A stretch of 64,000 nucleotides of DNA from JALOAT01 sp041685115 (GTDB lineage: Bacteria; Pseudomonadota; Gammaproteobacteria; Thiohalomonadales; Thiohalomonadaceae): the NCBI GenBank assembly GCA_041685115.1, contig JAWLGK010000007.1, positions 62,001 through 126,000 of the forward strand. Direction: 5' to 3'. The position numbers and the translations under genes are program-made. The notes under the pieces are model-generated. The model saw nothing but the letters and a program-made list of their open reading frames with translations. It was not told the DNA's origin and did not search any database. Positions within the stretch are counted from its first letter, which is position 1. Each line of letters starts with the position of its first letter. Shown here piece after piece: positions 25,138-34,132 of the stretch.

Positions 25138-26982
25138 TCAGTGCCGCCGGGCCGCGCGCGACGCCGGTTCTGCGCCGCCGGCCAGCGGGTCGGTGAAAAT
25201 GGCCTCCAGCTCGTGCAGGTAACGCGCCTGCACGGCTGCGCGGCGCATCTTGAGGGTGGGCGTGAGCAGGCCGTTGTCCACCGTCATGGGCTCGCGGCTG
25301 AGATGCACGCGCCGCACCTTGGCCCAAGCGGGAAAGGCGTGCAACTGCCGCTGCACCCGTTGCGCCACCTCGTGCAGCACGCGCTTGTCGGCGAGGCTCG
25401 ATGGGTCCTCCGGGTCGAGCCCGCGCTCGCCGGCGAAGGCGCGCCAGAGGTCTTCATTGACGACGATCACCGCGGCCAGGAAGGGCCGGCCCTCACCGAC
25501 CACCATCACCTGCTCGAACAGGGGATCGAGCGCAATGGCCAGTTCCATCTCCGCCGGCGGCACCTTCTCGCCGTTGGAGAGCACCAGGATGTCCTTGATG
25601 CGCCCGGTGATGTAGATGCGCCCATGGGCCAGGCGCACCTGATCGCCGGTGTGCAGCCAGCCATCGCGCAGCAGCGCGGCGGTGGCGGCCGGATTGTTCC
25701 AGTAGCCGCGCGTGACGCCCGGACCGCGCACCAGCAGTTCCTGGTGCTCGCCGAGGCGCACCTGCACGCCGGGCAGCGGCCGGCCCACGCTGGCCGGGTC
25801 GTTGTCGTCCAGGCGGTTCACGCTCAGCTGCGGGGCCGTCTCGGTGAGCCCGTAGCCCTGCAACACCGGCACGCCGAGGCCGATGAACACCCGCGCCACC
25901 TCCGCCGCGAGCGGCGCGCCGCCGCTCACCACCAGACGCAGCCGTCCGCCCAGGCGCGCGCGCACCTTGCGCGCCACCAGCGCATCGAGCCACGGCCACA
26001 GCACATGGGAGACGCGCCAGGGACCACGGTGCTGCGCGCACAAAAACCGCGACCAGCCGATGCGCACGGTGGCCTCGAAGAGTCTGCGCTTCAGGGGCGC
26101 GGCCGCGGCGAGCTGCGCGGTGAGACGCGCGTGGATGCGCTCGAAGATGCGCGGCACCGCCGTGAGCACGGTGGGCCGCTGCCCGGCCAGGTCGTCGGCG
26201 AGCATGGCCACCGAGCGCGCGAACACCACCTGGGCGCCGGCCGCCATGGGCAGGTAATAGCCCACCGAACGCTCGAAGGCATGGGACAGGGGCAGGAAGG
26301 AGAGGAACCGATCGTCCGGGAAAACGTCCACCGCCTGCAGCCCGCTCTCCACCACCGCGAGGATGTTGTGATGACTCAGCATCACGCCCTTGGGGCTGCC
26401 GGTGGTGCCCGATGTGTACACCAGCGTGGCGAGTGCGTGCGGATCGTCGGCCCTGTGACGCAGCTCGCCCTCAGTGGGCAGCCAGTCCGCCACCCGACGC
26501 ACGCGCGGATCGGCAATGGGCTCATCCTCCGGGCGCGATTCCAACACCAGAATACGTCGCAGCGCGCCGTGAACGAGGGCGGGGGCGAGGCGCCGGTAGC
26601 GCACCCCATCCTGCACCAACAGCAGTGACGCCTGCGCATCCGCAAGGATGAAGCCGACGTTGTCCGGGCGGTCGTCGGTGTAGAGCGGCACGGTGACAAG
26701 CCCGAGGCCGAGGGCAGCGAGATCGAAGGCCACCCAATCCGCGCCGTTACGCAACGACACGGCGACGCGATCCCCCGGGGCGAGGCCCTCGCCCGCCAGG
26801 GCCTGCTGCCAGCGCGCCACGCGCGCGGCCAGTTGTGTCCAGGTGGTGGTGACCCATACCGCACCACTGCGGTCGTAATCGCCGTAGGCGACGGCGTGCG
26901 GGCTGCGGCGCAGCCGTGCACGGAACAAGCCGAACAGGGTGCCGGCCTCGGCCGCGGTGATGACCTCCAGGGCGTGTGTCAT
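25138..26982 (-). CDS. AMP-dependent (long-chain) acyl-CoA synthetase
   Basis: 614 residues of the adenylate-forming superfamily. Motifs in order: TLVYTSGTTGSPKGVML (phosphate loop), SFLPLSHAFERSVGYYLP (long-chain FadD15-type signature), VVSGGAPLAAEVA, GYGLTETAPQLSVN, WLHTGDQVRL and GRIKDILVLSNGEKVPP with the mobile C-terminal domain after it. It should activate a fatty acid as an acyl-AMP and then acyl-CoA. Chain length is not readable. Divergent from apaH with a 79-bp shared promoter region. Confidence 0.9.
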   Translation of the reverse strand: MTHALEVITAAEAGTLFGLFRARLRRSPHAVAYGDYDRSGAVWVTTTWTQLAARVARWQQALAGEGLAPGDRVAVSLRNGADWVAFDLAALGLGLVTVPLYTDDRPDNVGFILADAQASLLLVQDGVRYRRLAPALVHGALRRILVLESRPEDEPIADPRVRRVADWLPTEGELRHRADDPHALATLVYTSGTTGSPKGVMLSHHNILAVVESGLQAVDVFPDDRFLSFLPLSHAFERSVGYYLPMAAGAQVVFARSVAMLADDLAGQRPTVLTAVPRIFERIHARLTAQLAAAAPLKRRLFEATVRIGWSRFLCAQHRGPWRVSHVLWPWLDALVARKVRARLGGRLRLVVSGGAPLAAEVARVFIGLGVPVLQGYGLTETAPQLSVNRLDDNDPASVGRPLPGVQVRLGEHQELLVRGPGVTRGYWNNPAATAALLRDGWLHTGDQVRLAHGRIYITGRIKDILVLSNGEKVPPAEMELAIALDPLFEQVMVVGEGRPFLAAVIVVNEDLWRAFAGERGLDPEDPSSLADKRVLHEVAQRVQRQLHAFPAWAKVRRVHLSREPMTVDNGLLTPTLKMRRAAVQARYLHELEAIFTDPLAGGAEPASRAARRH

Positions 26983-27061
26983 GGGCGGATATTACCGGCA
27001 AGCGCGGCTCCCATGCGACGCCTGATAAAATGCCGGAAACTCTTCGGGAAACGATGCACTC

Positions 27062-27901
27062 ATGGCCGTCTACGCTATCGGTGACCTCCAGGGCTGCTAC
27101 GACGAATTGCGCGTCCTGCTCGATCGCCTCGGCTTCGACCCTGCGCACGACCGGCTGTGGCTGTGCGGCGACCTGGTGAACCGCGGCCCCAAATCCCTGG
27201 AGGTGCTGCGCTTCGTGCGCGGCCTCGGCGAGGCCGCAATCACCGTGCTCGGCAATCACGACCTGCACCTGCTGGCTGTGTGGCTTGGCAAGCATCGCCA
27301 CTTCACCTCCAACGGCACCCTCGGCCCCATCCTCGCCGCGCCCGATCGTGACGAACTCCTCGACTGGCTGCGTCACCGGCCACTGCTGCATCATGACGCG
27401 GCGCTGGGCTGGACGCTGGTGCACGCGGGCCTGCCGCCCCAGTGGGACCTCGCCACGGCACAGGCCTGCGCCGCCGAGGTGGAGACCGCCCTGCGCGGCC
27501 CCGACTTCCCCGCCTTCATCGACCACATGTACGGCAACGAGCCGCACCGCTGGGACCCGGAGCTGCGCGGCTGGGAGCGCCTGCGTTTTGCGGTGAACTG
27601 CCTCACGCGGCTGCGCTACTGCACCGCGGACGGCGCCCTCAGCCTGACCCACAAGGGCGCACCCGGTGCACGCATGCCGGGCCTGCTGCCCTGGTACGAG
27701 GTGCCCGGGCGGCAGAGCGCCGGGCAGCGCATCGTCTTCGGCCACTGGTCCACCCTCGGTCTGCACCGCGGCCCCGACGTGCTCTGCATCGACACCGGCT
27801 GCCTGTGGGGCGGCGCGCTCACCGCCGCTCGCCTGGACCATCCTGCGGCGCCCGTCACATCCCTGCCCTGCGCCGGCGCCTGCACGCCGGGCCACGGGTA
27901 G
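27062..27901 (+). CDS. apaH: symmetrical bis(5'-nucleosyl)-tetraphosphatase ApaH
   Basis: 279 residues, calcineurin-like phosphoesterase. Metal-site motifs GDLQGCYDEL, CGDLVNRGPKSLEVL, LGNHDLHLLA, LVHAGLPPQWD and the late FGHWSTLG are all intact. It splits Ap4A to two ADP. A thin C-terminal extension (AGACTPGHG) follows the last conserved CLWGGALTA block. In E. coli it follows apaG directly; here about 3.6 kb of other genes lie between. Confidence 0.95.
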   Translation: MAVYAIGDLQGCYDELRVLLDRLGFDPAHDRLWLCGDLVNRGPKSLEVLRFVRGLGEAAITVLGNHDLHLLAVWLGKHRHFTSNGTLGPILAAPDRDELLDWLRHRPLLHHDAALGWTLVHAGLPPQWDLATAQACAAEVETALRGPDFPAFIDHMYGNEPHRWDPELRGWERLRFAVNCLTRLRYCTADGALSLTHKGAPGARMPGLLPWYEVPGRQSAGQRIVFGHWSTLGLHRGPDVLCIDTGCLWGGALTAARLDHPAAPVTSLPCAGACTPGHG

Positions 27902-27923
27902 ATTTCCACACAACACCCCGCGT

Positions 27924-27929
27924 TATACT
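27924..27929 (+). promoter_or_regulatory. candidate -10 box for the chemoreceptor gene
   Basis: TATACT, one base from the consensus, 75 bp before the chemoreceptor ATG. The -35 at 15-17 bp upstream (ATTTCC/TTTCCA) is poor, so this is a weak call. Confidence 0.3.
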
Positions 27930-28003
27930 GCCACCGCCGGCGCCCAGGGCCGGAGCACATGGAAAGGCCGGGGCCGCTGGGTCCCGGACAAAGGGGGAAT
28001 GCC

Positions 28004-29515
28004 ATGCTGTTGCCTCAACGTTCACTGGGTTTCAACATCGCCGTACTGGCGACGCTCATCGGTTCACCTTATGTGGTCCTGTGGGGCCACCTGCTCGCCG
28101 AGCAGCGTGTCGGGCCGGGCATACTCGCCTGGGTCGCCGCGCTGCTGGTGTTCGACGTGATCCTGCTCGGGCTTTTCATGCGCGGCCTGCTCGCGCCGCT
28201 GGACATGGTGGGCCGGGTGCTGCGGCGGGTCGCCGAGGGCGACCTCACCGCGCGCATCGAACACCGCTACCGCGGCGAGTTCGGGCGCATGCTCGAGGAC
28301 GTCAACCACTCCATCGACGCCAACCGCGGCATGATGACGCGCGTGCTCGACAACACCGTGAACGTGGCCGCATCGAGTTTCGAGACGGTCACCGCCGCCG
28401 CCAAGGTGGTATTCAACGTGGAGCAGGAAGAAGACCACGTGCGCAGCATTTCCGAGGCGAGTAACCAAATCGCCGCGTCCCTGTCGGGTATCGCCCACAG
28501 CGCGGGCGAGGCGGACAGCGCTGCGCAGAGTGCAGCGGAGGTGGTGCACGAAGGGGAACTGCGTGTCGGTGAGACCACCACCTCCATGGCACAGCTGACC
28601 GATGCGGTGAGTGCCGCCGCCGCTCAGGTAGAGGCACTGGGCAAATCGTCCCAGCGCATTGGCGAGATCAGCGGGGTCATCGGCGGCATCGCCGAGCAGA
28701 CCAACCTGCTCGCGCTCAACGCGGCCATCGAGGCGGCACGCGCCGGTGAGCACGGGCGCGGTTTCGCGGTGGTCGCCGACGAGGTGCGCAACCTGGCCGC
28801 ACGCAGTACGGCCGCCACGCGCGAGATCGATGCCACCATCGGCGCCATCCAGAAACAGATCGCCGAGGTCATCGCCTCCATGCAGACCAGCGTGGCCCGC
28901 GTGGAAAGCGGCCGTACCGCGACCGATCGCACGCGCGACGCCTTCGATGCCATCCGCGAGGGCATCGGTATGGCCACGCGGCAGATCCGCCAGATCGCCG
29001 AAGCAGTCGGCGAACAGCAGCAGGCCACCGAAGACATCGTCAACAGCATCCAGGTCATCGCCACCCTGGCCACCGGCAACACCCAGGAGGCCTACCGGAC
29101 CGTGGACGCCATCGAGAAGATGAACGGCCTGGTCGGCAACCAGCTGCGCATCCTCGAGGCCTTCCAGATCCCGGACCAGGCCGTGATGGTCGCCAAGTCA
29201 GACCACGTGTTGTGGAAAAAGCGTCTCGCCGAGCTGCTGCTCGGCCGCACGCAGATGCGTCCCGAGGAAGTCACCGATCACCACTCCTGCCGGTTCGGCA
29301 AGTGGTACGACAATGCCGGTAAGGCGCTGTTCGGCGATCGCCCGGAGTTCCGCGCCATCGAGGAACCACATCGCCAGATCCATGCCACGGCCCGGCGTAT
29401 CGTGGAACTCCACGCCGCCGGAGAAGCTGCGGAGGCGCAGGAACTTCTGCACAGCCTGGACGAGCCCACAGAGCAGGTACTTGCGAATCTGGACCGGCTG
29501 CGCACCGACACCTGA
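28004..29515 (+). CDS. methyl-accepting chemotaxis protein with C-terminal CZB zinc-binding domain
   Basis: 503 residues. Two membrane helices (about 10-28 and 38-59) enclose a loop of only about ten residues, so there is no periplasmic sensor. A HAMP-like region follows (about 60-115) and then a signalling domain with the universal hairpin tip GIAEQTNLLALNAAIEAARAGEHGRGFAVVADEVR (positions about 235-270). The C-terminus is a CZB domain: DHVLWKKRL, DHHSCRFGKWYD and EPHRQIH supply the His/Cys zinc ligands. CZB receptors sense zinc or oxidants from the cytoplasm. The start at 28004 has an AGGGGGA site; the frame upstream to 27959 is unsupported. Confidence 0.9.
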   Translation: MLLPQRSLGFNIAVLATLIGSPYVVLWGHLLAEQRVGPGILAWVAALLVFDVILLGLFMRGLLAPLDMVGRVLRRVAEGDLTARIEHRYRGEFGRMLEDVNHSIDANRGMMTRVLDNTVNVAASSFETVTAAAKVVFNVEQEEDHVRSISEASNQIAASLSGIAHSAGEADSAAQSAAEVVHEGELRVGETTTSMAQLTDAVSAAAAQVEALGKSSQRIGEISGVIGGIAEQTNLLALNAAIEAARAGEHGRGFAVVADEVRNLAARSTAATREIDATIGAIQKQIAEVIASMQTSVARVESGRTATDRTRDAFDAIREGIGMATRQIRQIAEAVGEQQQATEDIVNSIQVIATLATGNTQEAYRTVDAIEKMNGLVGNQLRILEAFQIPDQAVMVAKSDHVLWKKRLAELLLGRTQMRPEEVTDHHSCRFGKWYDNAGKALFGDRPEFRAIEEPHRQIHATARRIVELHAAGEAAEAQELLHSLDEPTEQVLANLDRLRTDT

Positions 29516-29557
29516 GGGGATCACGTCCTGAATACGGGGAGCCTTCGTCCGCGATCA

Positions 29558-29807
29558 AACGCAGAGCACGCGGAGACGCGGAGGACGCGGAGATGAAAGC
29601 GGCGTCCCGCCCGCGCATTCCTGACTTCCCGTCATTGCAGCCCAATTGGTCACGTTGCGAAGCTACGTGATATCGCGGTGATACCGCCGAAGTTGTCACG
29701 TAGCATTCGCGATGCGAAGCGGGATCGACATGGCGCGCGTGCATCATCCGGGTGATGTGGCGCAGCTTCCCTTTCTACACGTCTAACTCCGCGCCCTCTG
29801 CGTTGCA
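29558..29807. repeat. GCGGAGG-family inverted repeat element
   Basis: Left arm 29558-29594 (AACGCAGAGCACGCGGAG type units) and right arm 29785-29807 (AACTCCGCGCCCTCTGCGT). About 190 bp of unrelated sequence lies between, itself with an imperfect TCACGTxGC...GCxACGTGA palindrome. This accounts for the 306-bp gap 29516-29821 between the convergent chemoreceptor and the PAS/GGDEF/EAL gene. Confidence 0.68.
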
Positions 29808-29821
29808 CTGCCGGGGGACGG

Positions 29822-32800
29822 TTACCCTGAAGCCTCCGCGGCTTCGACGCGCACTTTGGTATGGAAGAGGGCGCGGAACGCCTCGGCGGAAACCGGCTTG
29901 CCGTAGAGATAGCCCTGTACCTCGTCGCAGCGGTGACGGCACAGGAAATCCAGCTGTGCCGTGTGCTCGACGCCTTCGGCGATCACCTGCAAATCCAAAT
30001 TGTGCGCCATGGCGATGATGGTGGCGGCGATGGCCATGTCGTCGCGATCGGCCGGTATATCTTTGACAAACGAGCGGTCGATCTTCAGGCGATCGATAGG
30101 CAGGCGCTTGAGGTATGACAGCGATGAGTAGCCCGTACCGAAATCGTCGATGGCCAGCGTGATGCCGAGCCCCTTGAGGGCGTGCAGCGTCTCCAGGCCA
30201 TCACTCAGATGGGCCATCACGAAGGTCTCGGTAATCTCCAGTTCCAGGTCCACCGGGTCCACGCCCGTGCGTTCGAGGATGTCGCGCACCGCCTCCACCA
30301 GCCCGCCACGGATGATCTGCTGGCCGGACAGGTTCACGGCCATGCGCCGCAGCGGCACCCCCTGATCGCGCCAGGTGCGTAACTGCATGCACGCGGCCTC
30401 GATGACCCAGGTGCCGATGGCTCCCATGAGACCGGCATCCTCCGCGAGCGGCACGAACACGCTCGGCGGGATCGCGCCCCTGATGGGGTGATTCCAGCGC
30501 AGCAGCGCCTCGGCGCCGACGATGCGGCCGGACGGGATAGCCACCTGCGGCTGGTAGTGCAGGAACAGCTCGTTGCGCTCCAGGGCACGACGCAGGGCGT
30601 TTTCCAGATCGAGCCGCTCGATGGAGGCGCGGGTCAGCTCCGGGGTGTAGAACTGATAGGTGTTGCGTCCCTGTTCCTTGGCGCGGTACATGGCGGCGTC
30701 AGCATTGCGCACCAGCACCTGCACGTCGCGCCCGTCCTCCGGGAAGATGCTGATACCGATGCTCGCCCGCACGAACAATTCGTGCCCGTGCAGGTTGATG
30801 GGCTGGGATATGGCGGTAAGGATCTTGGCAGCCACCGTACCGGCGTCCTGCACGTCGGCAAGACCTTCCAGCACCACGGTGAACTCATCGCCACCGAGAC
30901 GCGCCACGGTGTCCTCTTCGCGAACCGCGCCGCGCAGGCGCTCGGCGACGATTTGCAGGAGACTGTCGCCGCACTGATGGCCAAGGGTATCGTTCACGTT
31001 CTTGAAGTGATCGATGTCCATGAACAGCAGGCCTACCTTGCCGCCGGCGCGCTGTGCCCTTTCCATGGAGTGGGTCAGCCGGTCGTTGAACAAAAGCCGG
31101 TTCGGCAGCTCCGTAAGCACGTCATAGTGCGCAAGGTGGTGAATACGTTCTTCCGACAGCTTCTTCTCGGTGATGTCGGTGAACAGATTGATGTAGTGCA
31201 ACACCTGACCGCGGTGATCGTGCACGACGCTGATGCGGTGCCAGGCCGGAAAAATCTCTCCGGTCTTGCGCCGGTACCAGGCCTCGCCCTGCCATAACCC
31301 CTGCTCGGCCACGGTGTCCCGGATGTACTGCTGGCGGGCATGCTCTGCCGGATCCACGCAGAGGATGTCCTCCACCGTACGGCCGAGGGCCGCGCTGGTG
31401 TCGACCCCGGTGATCTGAGTGAACGCCGTATTCACACGCAGCACGCGACGCTCCGCATCGGTGATCACCACGCCCTCGTGACTGCCTTCGAAAACGGTCG
31501 CCGCGAGCCGCAATTCCTCTTCGGTGCGGCGGGTACGCGACAGGTCGTGGATGCCCACCAGGCAGCGCACCGCCCGGCCGTCGCTGTCCGAGACCACCTT
31601 GACCATGACCTCGATGGGCCGGCCGAACGAGTTGCCTGGATGATCCAGCTCCAGGGTGATGAACGCGTCGCGCAGCTCCGTCATGGCCTCACAAAGGCTG
31701 CAAGGCTGCGGCACCCCGAGCGGATGGATGAGCTCGGAGAGCGGACGCCCGACCAGCCGCTCGGGCGTGCTGTCGACGAAGCGGCAGGCGGCCCGGTTGG
31801 CCCGGATGACACGACGTTCGAGATCGAGCAGGAACACCGCGTCCTCGAGAAAATCCATGGCAGAGGTCCACTCCGCCGCGGAGCGCGCCAGTTCACGCTC
31901 GGCACGCATGTGTTCGGTGACGTCGCGGCCCAGTATCAGCAGGCCGCGCCGGGTGTCGTCGGTATCGAACAGCGGCACACGGATGGTATCGAATACGCGC
32001 TCGTCGCCGCGTGTGTCCGGCACGACCTCTTCCAGCCGCAGCGGTGTGCGCGCCTGCCAGGCCTGCTCGTCATGGGCGGCCAAGCGCTGCAACACCTCGG
32101 CGAGCGGCGCGGGCACCCGGGCCAGGAGTTCGGCATTGCGACGGCCCAGGCAGTCGGCCTCGCTGAGCCCCAGCAGCGCCAGTCCCGCACTGTTCACTTC
32201 CAGGCACCGTCCCTCGCCGTCTTTAAAACAGATCAGGTCCGGGCCGGCGTTGATGAGGGTGCGCAGCCGCTCCTCGCTGGCGCGCAGGGCCTCCTGCGCC
32301 TTGATGCGCGCGGTCACGTCACGCGCGACGCCGAGCACCTGCAGATGCCCTTCCGCGTTGCGTGTCGTGTGGGCATTGACCTCGAGGATGACCGGCCGGC
32401 CGTCCACATGGGAGGTACGCAGGTGATAAGGCGGGATCTCACCCTCGGCGGCCACATGGCGTACCGGCGCGATGAGACGTTCCGAGATCTCGCCAGCCAG
32501 TTCTTCGGGCCGACAGCCGAGCACTTCCGTGACGTTGGGTGAGACGAAGCCGAGCTGACCAGCGGTGACACGGAATATGAAGCTGTGCGCGTATTCGAGC
32601 AGGGCACGCTGCTCCGCCCCCGTCGATTGCAGGCGTCTGGCCAGCCGCACGGCGCGCGCCGCAAGCGGACGCAACAACCGGTTGGTGCCGAGCGAGGCGG
32701 CGAGCAGCATGATGAGCACCGTCAATGCCGGCAGCAACAGTTCCTCCAGCGCAGGCGCGAACACGACACTACCCGGAACGTTCACCGTCAGCAGCCAGCC

Positions 32801-33604
32801 ATCCGCAAACAGCGCACTGAAGGTGAGCCACTTGTCGGTGCGCACTACGCCCCGTTGCGCCTCACCCACCAGGCCGCGCAGTTCAGCGGGGAGTTGTTCC
32901 GGTACCAGGCTGCCTCTGGCATGCCTGAAGGAGTGCCCGCCGGGAGCGGTCACATAAATGGCTGCGCTGGGCAGAAGTTCGTCGAGGTCGCCCAGGACGC
33001 GGTGAAACTGCTCGTCGCGGAACACCACCACGTCGGTGCCGATACGTTCGCCGCCTATGTTGCGAATAGCCGCCGCCGCGAGCAGGTAGCTTTCGCCGTT
33101 GTGGTGAACGGGTGGCGCAAGCAGCGGGGCGCGGCCGTCGGGCCGGGGCCAGGCCGGTACGGGCGGGAGCTCGCCCACGGACACCAGGGTCTCACCGCCC
33201 GGCCCAAGGCGCAGGATGCCGAGCGCCTCTGGATGCTGCGCCAGGGCATCGGCGAGTTTCGGCCGGGTGAAGCCGCGCAGTTCGTCGAGGGTGACGCGAC
33301 CGTGCACGTAGTCGTCGAGCTTGTCGCGGATGGCCGTGCGGCTCGTCACCTGCGACACCATGTCCGCCAGCCGCGTGGTGAACTGATCCAGCGCCATGCC
33401 CTGCAGGCGGACGTTATAGTCGACCGCGGATTCCACGGCGGCCTTGGCGGACTTGAAGGCGGGAACGGCCGTGGCCATGCCCACGGCGAGGCCGGTGATC
33501 AGGATGGCGGCCAGCGCAAAGCCGACGATCCGGTTTTGCAGCCGGAGGGTTTCCGTTTCGCTCTTCTTGCCACTGTCCCTGGCATACCGGCGCAGGCGGC
33601 TCAC
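29822..33604 (-). CDS. membrane-bound multi-PAS GGDEF/EAL c-di-GMP enzyme
   Basis: 1260 residues. Membrane helix at about 26-48, a periplasmic sensor of about 235 residues, second helix at about 285-308, then a chain of four PAS domains (LGCRPEELAGE, INAGPDLICFKDGEGR, FLEDAVFLLDLERRVIRAN, FEGSHEGVVITDAERR). GGDEF is at 904-908 (RLGGDEF) with an RxxD inhibitory site (REED) five residues before it. EAL is at 1032-1034 (GAEALLRW) with downstream DDFGTGYSSLSYL and IAEGVE. Both cyclase and phosphodiesterase motifs look intact. The GTG start overlaps the folA stop (GTGA); longer readings run inside folA. Confidence 0.9.
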   Translation of the reverse strand: MSRLRRYARDSGKKSETETLRLQNRIVGFALAAILITGLAVGMATAVPAFKSAKAAVESAVDYNVRLQGMALDQFTTRLADMVSQVTSRTAIRDKLDDYVHGRVTLDELRGFTRPKLADALAQHPEALGILRLGPGGETLVSVGELPPVPAWPRPDGRAPLLAPPVHHNGESYLLAAAAIRNIGGERIGTDVVVFRDEQFHRVLGDLDELLPSAAIYVTAPGGHSFRHARGSLVPEQLPAELRGLVGEAQRGVVRTDKWLTFSALFADGWLLTVNVPGSVVFAPALEELLLPALTVLIMLLAASLGTNRLLRPLAARAVRLARRLQSTGAEQRALLEYAHSFIFRVTAGQLGFVSPNVTEVLGCRPEELAGEISERLIAPVRHVAAEGEIPPYHLRTSHVDGRPVILEVNAHTTRNAEGHLQVLGVARDVTARIKAQEALRASEERLRTLINAGPDLICFKDGEGRCLEVNSAGLALLGLSEADCLGRRNAELLARVPAPLAEVLQRLAAHDEQAWQARTPLRLEEVVPDTRGDERVFDTIRVPLFDTDDTRRGLLILGRDVTEHMRAERELARSAAEWTSAMDFLEDAVFLLDLERRVIRANRAACRFVDSTPERLVGRPLSELIHPLGVPQPCSLCEAMTELRDAFITLELDHPGNSFGRPIEVMVKVVSDSDGRAVRCLVGIHDLSRTRRTEEELRLAATVFEGSHEGVVITDAERRVLRVNTAFTQITGVDTSAALGRTVEDILCVDPAEHARQQYIRDTVAEQGLWQGEAWYRRKTGEIFPAWHRISVVHDHRGQVLHYINLFTDITEKKLSEERIHHLAHYDVLTELPNRLLFNDRLTHSMERAQRAGGKVGLLFMDIDHFKNVNDTLGHQCGDSLLQIVAERLRGAVREEDTVARLGGDEFTVVLEGLADVQDAGTVAAKILTAISQPINLHGHELFVRASIGISIFPEDGRDVQVLVRNADAAMYRAKEQGRNTYQFYTPELTRASIERLDLENALRRALERNELFLHYQPQVAIPSGRIVGAEALLRWNHPIRGAIPPSVFVPLAEDAGLMGAIGTWVIEAACMQLRTWRDQGVPLRRMAVNLSGQQIIRGGLVEAVRDILERTGVDPVDLELEITETFVMAHLSDGLETLHALKGLGITLAIDDFGTGYSSLSYLKRLPIDRLKIDRSFVKDIPADRDDMAIAATIIAMAHNLDLQVIAEGVEHTAQLDFLCRHRCDEVQGYLYGKPVSAEAFRALFHTKVRVEAAEASG

Positions 33605-34092
33605 GCGGGCGGTCGGACGCGTTCGAGGACGATGAAGCTGACCGCATGGGCGTGGCGCCCATCGGCAGGATGTTCGTGGCGTTCTGTTTCGCGCCACTCG
33701 CGCCGGTCGATGGCTGGGAACCATGCATCACCATCGATGTGCGCGTGCACATCGCTGAGATAAAGCCGATCGGCGTGAGGCAGCAACTGGCGATAGACCG
33801 ATGCCCCGCCGATCACCATCACTTCGCCGCTATCGGCCGCGGCGAGCGCCTCATCCACCGAATGCACCACCACGCAGCCCGGCGCGGTGAACGCCGGGTC
33901 GCGCGTGATGATTACGTTGCGGCGGTCGGGCAGAGGCTTGCCGATCGATTCGTAAGTGCTGCGTCCCATCACCACGGTCTTGCCAAGGGTGTGGCGGCGG
34001 AACCACTTCATGTCCTCGGGCAGACTCCACGGCAGGCGGTTTTCGATGCCGATGACGTTGTCCTCGGCCATGGCGACGATGATCGAAATCAT
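33601..34092 (-). CDS. folA: dihydrofolate reductase
   Basis: 163 residues. Standard FolA order: ISIIVAMAEDNVIGIENRLPW, LPEDMKWFRRHTLGKTVVMGR, TYESIGKPLPDRRNVIITRD, and VMVIGGASVYRQLLPHADRLYLS. It reduces dihydrofolate, needed because ThyA (encoded 40 bp upstream) consumes methylene-tetrahydrofolate. lgt-thyA-folA reads as one transcript running into the PAS/GGDEF/EAL gene. Confidence 0.96.
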   Translation of the reverse strand: MISIIVAMAEDNVIGIENRLPWSLPEDMKWFRRHTLGKTVVMGRSTYESIGKPLPDRRNVIITRDPAFTAPGCVVVHSVDEALAAADSGEVMVIGGASVYRQLLPHADRLYLSDVHAHIDGDAWFPAIDRREWRETERHEHPADGRHAHAVSFIVLERVRPPA

Positions 34093-34132
34093 GCGGATTG
34101 GCCATCCCGACGCTGAACGGTTTTCATCGCCA

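Noticed and set aside
25141..26628. 495-codon plus-strand frame antisense to the acyl-CoA synthetase
   Set aside because: His/Gln/Arg-rich translation with no recognisable domain; the minus-strand gene has all adenylation motifs.
30488..32542. two long plus-strand frames (30488-31297 and 31340-32542) antisense to the PAS/GGDEF/EAL gene
   Set aside because: No ribosome site, no domain; the minus-strand GGDEF and EAL motifs are intact.
33601..33724. N-terminal extension of the PAS/GGDEF/EAL protein to 33724
   Set aside because: Those 40 codons lie inside folA and translate to Arg/Pro-rich sequence; the GTG at 33604 gives a normal signal-anchor start.
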